From the NCBI GenBank assembly GCA_039105265.1, contig JAPFFF010000014.1:62001-126000 (forward strand): 64,000 nucleotides of DNA. The letters run 5' to 3'. Of the stretch, positions 59,198-64,000 are shown piece after piece; the stretch's first letter is position 1, and every line of letters starts with the position of its first letter. The notes below the pieces were generated by a model that worked only from the letters and a program-made list of their open reading frames with translations, ran no database searches and had not been told where the DNA came from. A program made the position numbers and the translations under genes. Origin of the DNA: Tritrichomonas musculus (Eukaryota; Parabasalia; Tritrichomonadida; Tritrichomonadidae).

Positions 59198-60158
59198 GTT
59201 TTATATTTCTTCACAATGCAATTCTCATTACAAATCTAATAATTTTATCAAAAAAAAAAAAACATTGCAAAGTCAAATCATCACTTAAAAATCAATAAGT
59301 ATCAATTAATTATGAGATTGCTTTAAAATATTTGATGATTTATATATCAAAAAAAATACATCAAAAATATCAAAATATATTGGATTTTTATATTCAATTT
59401 ACTTTTAATAAATTCTTGTTTACATTTTTAAATGAAATATTGCTTTTTATTATTATTATTTTTATTTATATTAGTTAAAGTGATATGCAAAAAAGAGAAT
59501 TAAGGCATATTTGAATGTTTATTCTACTTTAATATTTATATTTCATGCCAATGGATGTAAAAATAAGTCAACTCTTCGATGGTTTAATTGATTATTAATT
59601 ATTCTTTAAAAAATCTATTTATTGATCTGAAATGCTTGAGATTTTTTTTGATAGATTTTAGAGAATTATATTGTATTTAAAGTTGCTATAATTTGAAGAT
59701 CAAATTTCTCAATAATAATAATAAAAACTAAGCTCGAAGTATCTTAGAAAAAAGAAATTGTATGAGTTGTCTCAATCCATAGAAAAATTTGAAATAATTT
59801 GAGATCTCAGAATCGCACTCGCCACTTTTTGAAAGTTTTTTTCAAATAGCCTTCAATATTTGATACAGATATATCAAAAAATAATTATCTATTATACAAA
59901 ATTTGATCTTGCATATATAAAAAGTTAATAAAATTGAATGAAATTCAATCGTGCGAGGTCTAAATAAAACATAACTTTTTCTTAAAGATAAAAAATAAAA
60001 TAACTTTTTGATGCAAAATGTTTATGACAAAAGAAACCAAATTGACCTCAATTATTTTTCTATTTATTTTAATCGTTTGTTTTTATAGAATACTTAAAAT
60101 AGAATAATGTTCTTGAAAGAAAAATAGATTATTACGCCATTATCATCTAAAGCATAGA
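59198..60158. other. AT-rich region right of the hAT
   Basis: No gene is visible. It contains the right arm of the older inverted-repeat element (59934-59965) and a degenerate relative of the hairpin family (GCCACTTTTTGAAAG near 59820). Confidence 0.5.
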
Positions 60159-60185
60159 CACTTTTTGAGCGAAGCTCAAAAAGTG
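60159..60185. repeat. Hairpin of the ACTTTTTGARC family
   Basis: Arms CACTTTTTGAGC (60159-60170) and GCTCAAAAAGTG (60174-60185) are perfect complements with loop GAA. Flanks TAGA and GCGTT are shared with 41949-41975. Confidence 0.85.
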
Positions 60186-60275
60186 GCGTTTCTTGCAATT
60201 TCCTCAAATCAGATATTCAAATATCAAAACCAGCTATACCCAAGTTATTACATATCAGAAATGAATCTTATGCTT

Positions 60276-60308
60276 GGCCACTTTTTGAACTTCGCTCAAA
60301 AAGTGGCC
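60276..60308. repeat. Hairpin of the ACTTTTTGARC family, second copy
   Basis: Arms GGCCACTTTTTGA (60276-60288) and TCAAAAAGTGGCC (60296-60308) are perfect complements around ACTTCGC. It lies 117 bp after the previous hairpin and directly abuts the BspA-like remnant. Confidence 0.85.
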
Positions 60309-61505
60309 TTTTATTATTTTCATATTAGATTTCTTTTCAAAACTTAAACAAATCCATTCATACGCTTTTGGTTATTGTTTTGGAATTAAAGGAACATTAA
60401 TTATTCCTGATACAGTTCAATATCTCGGAAGAGGAGCATTCTTTTATTGCGTTGGATTCAACGGATCGCTTGAAATCAGTAGTAATTTGGAAGTTATAAG
60501 TGCATTTACATTTCAATATTGTTCTGGATTCACTGGGCCTCTGACTATTCCCGACTCGATCATTTCAATTGAAAACTATTCATTTTCAAGTTGTTCTGGA
60601 TTTTCTGGTTCATTGGAAATTCCAGATTCGGTTTTATTTGTTGGTGATTTTTGTTCAGGCTTTAACGGATCTTTGATCATCAGTAAGAATTTGACTGTTA
60701 TTTGTAAATCTATCTTTCGGTCATGTTCGAATCTCATTGTCGATTTGATCATTCCGGAATCAGTCATTTCCATCGATTCATATGCATTTTCAAGTTGTTC
60801 AAAACTCAGTGGATCTTTGCATCTTTCCGATACGATATTGAATATTGAAAGCGGAGCTTTTTCTGTTTGTTCTGGTTTGAATGGGACTTTGAAGATCAGT
60901 CGAAACATGAAAGTCATCAATTCATTCGTATTTCAACATTGCTTTCAATTAGCTGGTGATCTGATCATTCCTGATTCAGTTGTTTCAATTGATTCTTATG
61001 CGTTTTCAGGATGCACGAGATTTTCTGGAGACTTGAAAATACCAGACACTGTTCTTGGTGTCTCCGATAACGCCTTTTCATATTGTTCTGGTTTCAATGG
61101 ATCGTTAATCATCAGTCGTAATATTACAACCATCGCTGAATCAACTTTTCATGAATGTTCAAGATTGAACGGAAATCTGACAATTCCAAATTCAGTTACA
61201 GTAATTGAAAAAGGTGCTTTTCAATTGAAAGCATACTGTATTATGCGTTTGAAGACTGTTCCGGATTCAATGGAACGTTAACAATTCCAGACACAGTTGT
61301 GTCTATAGAAAACTTTGCATTTTCAAATTGTGAAGGTTTTGACAGTTTGAATTTGAGCTCACAAATTCGGGTCATCAATACTTTCTGTTTTCAATCATGC
61401 TTGAATTTGAGGGGATCTTTGGTCATTCCCGATTCTGTCAACATTATTGAAGAGAGAGCCTTTTCCGACTGCATGGGCTTTTCCCCATACCTATATATTA
61501 TTTAA
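60291..61505 (+). pseudogene. BspA-like leucine-rich repeat protein, truncated and frameshifted
   Basis: The frame encodes Treponema-type LRRs (LRR_5/BspA) of about 23 residues: LTIPDSIISIENYSFSSCSG, LIIPESVISIDSYAFSSCSK, LKIPDTVLGVSDNAFSYCSG. This is the large family of trichomonad surface adhesin candidates. The repeat frame is open from about 60291 with no ATG and no signal peptide; the first LRR starts right after the hairpin at 60276-60308. Around 61220-61260 the frame changes and repeats resume (LTIPDTVVSIENFAFSNCEG) until a stop at 61503. No membrane span or tail remains. It is a 5'- and 3'-truncated copy with at least one frameshift. Proteins of this family normally run to several hundred residues or more. 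Confidence 0.85.
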
Positions 61506-62238
61506 TAATTGATATTCATTAAATTTATGCATTTTTTTTGAATATGAAATAAAACCATTGCATGTTGTATGAAAATTGTTTTGATCATAAATAAATTGAT
61601 TTTTTGAAGTTTAAAATTATGAATAGTCACTAATTTCCTCTTTTTATAAGACATATTGTTCTTATATAACACATTTTTTACTGTTATTTTATATTCTTTT
61701 GTAAGATTACTTTAAATCAATAAAATTCAAGCAAATATATAAATTATTCTTAATCTTATACTTAAATAAATTAATTATTCTTGCTTATTTGTTTGCTTCT
61801 AGGTCATTGGTTTTAAATTATTAATGGATATTAAAGTAAAATAAAGTTTAATCATTAATACTTATAAAAATATTGTTTATTTTATTTTTTATTCTTCATT
61901 CATACATATTATTTATATAAGAATATTGAATTATTAGAAATTCATCATGTTTTTTATGAAAATTTTTATCAATGTACGTTTAAAAGGTTGATTAAAATAA
62001 ATTCAAATTAAATGAACATTTAAATTCTATATTGAATTAATTCAAAAAGTTCTCTTTATATTCGGATATGTGATCTAAAAAAATTGAGAACAATTTGAAC
62101 GAAATTTTCATTTAGCCCCCAAAATTGATTGAAAGTTATATATATTACAGCAATAATATATATATTAATTTGAAAAGTTTACATGATCTCATCTATTCAA
62201 ATTTGAAAATAACTAAAAAACTCATAGAATTCAATTAA
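61506..62238. other. AT-rich intergenic region
   Basis: No gene is visible. TTTAGCCCCCAAAATTG near 62111 repeats the terminal motif of the putative element at 38940-40080, perhaps a solo or fragmentary copy. Confidence 0.45.
62222..62226 (+). promoter_or_regulatory. Putative initiator (TCATA) of the glycosyltransferase gene
   Basis: TCATA lies 12 nt before the ATG at 62239, fitting the trichomonad initiator. Confidence 0.35.
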
Positions 62239-62826
62239 ATGAATGAAGGAGAACAAAATTTGGAATCAAACAAAACAGATGAAGATCAGCAAAACAAAAT
62301 AATACTTTTCTACATCAAATTTATCTTAGAAATATGTTCCTTATTAATATATTTATCATACCTCAATAATTATTTAATTATCAAATACAAATTTATTAAC
62401 ACTTTACCACATATCATATCTGATCTCAATATACAAATTCCTGTTTCAGTTATTATACCGATATATAATAAATATCAATATCTTAACCAATGTTTAAATT
62501 CTGTTCAAAACCAGACATTTAATAACATCGAAATTACGTGTATTGATGATGGTTCTACAGATAACTCATCAAATTTTATTATAGAAAGAATGAAGAATGA
62601 TAAAAGAATAAAACTTATCAAAAATTATTACAATAAAGGCTTATTATTATCTCGATTTTTTGGAATTTTGCACTCAAAAGGCGAGTATATCATGTGTTTA
62701 GATGCAGATGATTATTATTATCTTGATATAATTGAGAAATCATACTATTATGCAAAATTGTATAACTTTTTTAAAAATGAAAAATTTGCTAATTTAAAGA
62801 AACCGCAAAATTTGTTTGACACATGA
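62239..62826 (+). CDS. Short family 2 glycosyltransferase
   Basis: The 195-residue protein has a hydrophobic segment (about 20-50) suggesting a membrane-anchored N-terminus, then a GT-A fold start: VSVIIPIYNKYQYLNQCLNS, VQNQTFNNIEITCIDDGSTD, ending with the metal-binding CLDADDYYY (DxD at about 155-157). These are hallmarks of GT2 enzymes that move a sugar from a nucleotide sugar. It begins at an ATG. GT2 domains usually need about 220 or more residues, and this one stops about 40 residues after the DxD motif, so the acceptor-binding and catalytic base region is missing. It may be a truncated pseudogene. No continuation is evident in the following 200 bp. Confidence 0.8.
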   Translation: MNEGEQNLESNKTDEDQQNKIILFYIKFILEICSLLIYLSYLNNYLIIKYKFINTLPHIISDLNIQIPVSVIIPIYNKYQYLNQCLNSVQNQTFNNIEITCIDDGSTDNSSNFIIERMKNDKRIKLIKNYYNKGLLLSRFFGILHSKGEYIMCLDADDYYYLDIIEKSYYYAKLYNFFKNEKFANLKKPQNLFDT

Positions 62827-63051
62827 TGACATGTTTCTACTATTAATCATACCCATGTTTTCACCTTTGAATATGAGTTTTCCACTTTTGAATAGAAAAG
62901 TTATATATTCTTTTTAGTTTTTTTTCTATGCATCATATCATATGTGATATAAAAAAAATGAAAAATTTCTTACATCCAATTCAAAATTTGATCGTAAAAA
63001 GCTAGCGTTTGTTTTTTTACATCACATTTTCACTTCATTTAGTAGTATATA

Positions 63052-64000
63052 ATGGCAGAAAAGAAGAAGAAGATGATGATGAAGATGATGGCAGAAAGAA
63101 GAAGATGATGAAGATGATGGTGACAGGTTAATTATTTCTTCTTCTTCTTCTTCTCTGTCATCATCTTCATCTTCTTCTTCTTCTTCTTTCTGCCATCATC
63201 TTCTTCTTCTCTGTCATCATCATCATCTTCTTCTTCTTCTTCTTCTTTTCTGTCATCATCATCATCTTCTTCTTCTTCTTCTCTGTCACCATCATCATCT
63301 TCTTCACCAATATCTTCTTTTTCTCTGTCATCATTTTCTTCTCTTTCTCTGTCATCATCATCATCTTCTTCTTCTTCTTCTTTTCTGTCATCATCTTCAT
63401 CTTCTTCTTCATCATCTTCTCTGTCATCATCTTCATCATCATCTTCTTCTTCTTTCTGCCATCATCTTCATCTTCTTCTTCTTCTTCTCTGTCATCATCT
63501 TCTTCTTCTTCTTCTTCTCTGTCACCATCATCATCTTCTTCACCAATATCTTCTTTTTCTCTGTCATCATTTTCTTCTCTTTCTCTGTCATCATCATCTT
63601 CTTCTTCTTCTTCTTCTTTTCTGTCATCATCTTCATCTTCTTCTTCATCATCTTCTCTGTCATCATCTTCATCATCATCTTCTTCTTCTTTCTGCCATCA
63701 TCTTCATCTTCTTCTTCATCATCTTCTCTGTCATCATCTTCATCATCATCTTCTTCTTCTTTTCTGTCATCATCTTCATCTTCTTCTTCATCATCTTCTC
63801 TGTCATCATCTTCATCATCTTCTTCTTCTTCTTTTCTGTCATCATCTTCATCTTCTTCTTCATCATCTTCTCTGTCATCATCTTCATCATCATCTTCTTC
63901 TTCTTTCTGCCATCATCATCTTCTTCTTCTTCACCAATTTCTTCTTCTTCTCTGTCATCATCATCTTCTTCTTCTTCTTCTCTGTCACCATCATCATCTT
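63052..64000. repeat. CTT/CAT-rich array with ~236-bp higher-order period
   Basis: From about 63133 to the window end the plus strand is nearly all C and T with CTT, CAT and CTGTCATCAT blocks. The landmark TTTCTGCC recurs at 63187, 63453 and 63689, and CACCAATATC at 63305 and 63541, showing a unit of about 236 bp. A purine-rich stretch at 63056-63125 is the inverted counterpart, making a foldback. Minus-strand frames rich in Met and Lys are artefacts. The array continues beyond the window. Confidence 0.9.

Larger units (their letters stand above)
55311..59965. mobile_element. Older inverted-repeat element that received the hAT insertion
   Basis: A 32-nt repeat beginning ATTTAGACCTCGCAC at 55311-55342 recurs inverted at 59934-59965 with one mismatch. 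Removing the hAT element (55529-59189) and one target copy leaves about 1 kb of AT-rich, non-coding DNA between the arms, as expected for a non-autonomous element. The left arm is abutted by the 222-bp MITE. Full borders are unclear. Confidence 0.55.

Noticed and set aside
58975-59239. Overlapping frames on both strands in the hAT right end
   Set aside because: They are translations of the GCCCG subterminal repeats.
63167-63893. Met/Lys-rich minus-strand frames
   Set aside because: Low-complexity translation of CTT/CAT repeats; no credible start or domain.
1-64000. tRNA, rRNA or canonical trichomonad introns (ending ACTAACACACAG)
   Set aside because: I looked for these by eye on both strands and found none; a covariance-model scan would be needed to exclude small RNAs.

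Overview
This window looks like nuclear DNA of an AT-rich, almost intron-free, repeat-rich protist. The best fit is a trichomonad (Parabasalia), probably Tritrichomonas-like; the genus is inference. Four things support this. (1) The 32910-33887 gene matches from memory the parabasalid-specific initiator-binding (IBD) transcription factor domain. (2) Several genes have a short TCAT(T/A) motif 10-25 nt before the ATG, like the trichomonad initiator element. (3) There is a BspA-type leucine-rich repeat gene remnant and a Pmp-like surface protein with an NPxY-type tail. (4) All genes are single open frames and no canonical trichomonad intron was seen.

Layout. Region 1-5.3 kb: a 1.1 kb non-autonomous transposon (13-bp terminal repeats, 8-bp target duplication), a calreticulin gene, and a 1.3 kb TTAA-bounded element. 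Region 5.3-11.2 kb: a graveyard of broken DNA-transposon genes, namely a DDE_4/Harbinger-like transposase, two diverged copies of an unrecognised transposase-like protein, and a MULE-like transposase. Region 12.3-34 kb: a normal gene block. It holds an LRR protein, a Rab-like GTPase, a repeat-rich surface protein, a PHD/degenerate-SET protein, an EF-hand protein, a small bromodomain protein, a Tup1-like co-repressor, a giant coiled-coil protein and the IBD factor. Region 34-43 kb: very AT-rich DNA without recognisable genes, holding several inverted-repeat elements and a 1.2 kb array of 23-bp repeats. Region 43.2-46.4 kb: an RCC1-HECT ubiquitin ligase gene whose 3' three quarters are strikingly GC-rich. 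Region 50.0-53.0 kb: a kinase / large-GTPase / membrane-hairpin fusion protein. Region 53.9-60.0 kb: nested mobile elements, with an apparently whole 3.66 kb hAT transposon carrying a second, divergent gene. Region 60.1-64 kb: palindromic hairpins, a BspA-like pseudogene, a short glycosyltransferase gene, and a CTT/CAT-rich array running off the window end.

Functional themes. Gene control and chromatin are over-represented between 17 and 34 kb (PHD/SET-like, bromodomain, Tup1-like, IBD). Host-interface functions are represented by the surface protein, the BspA remnant and the glycosyltransferase. The most unusual items are the kinase-GTPase fusion, the extra gene inside the hAT element, the GC-rich compartment within the HECT ligase gene, and a dispersed family of hairpins with the core ACTTTTTGARC/GYTCAAAAAGT. 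All family assignments were made by eye; no searches were run.
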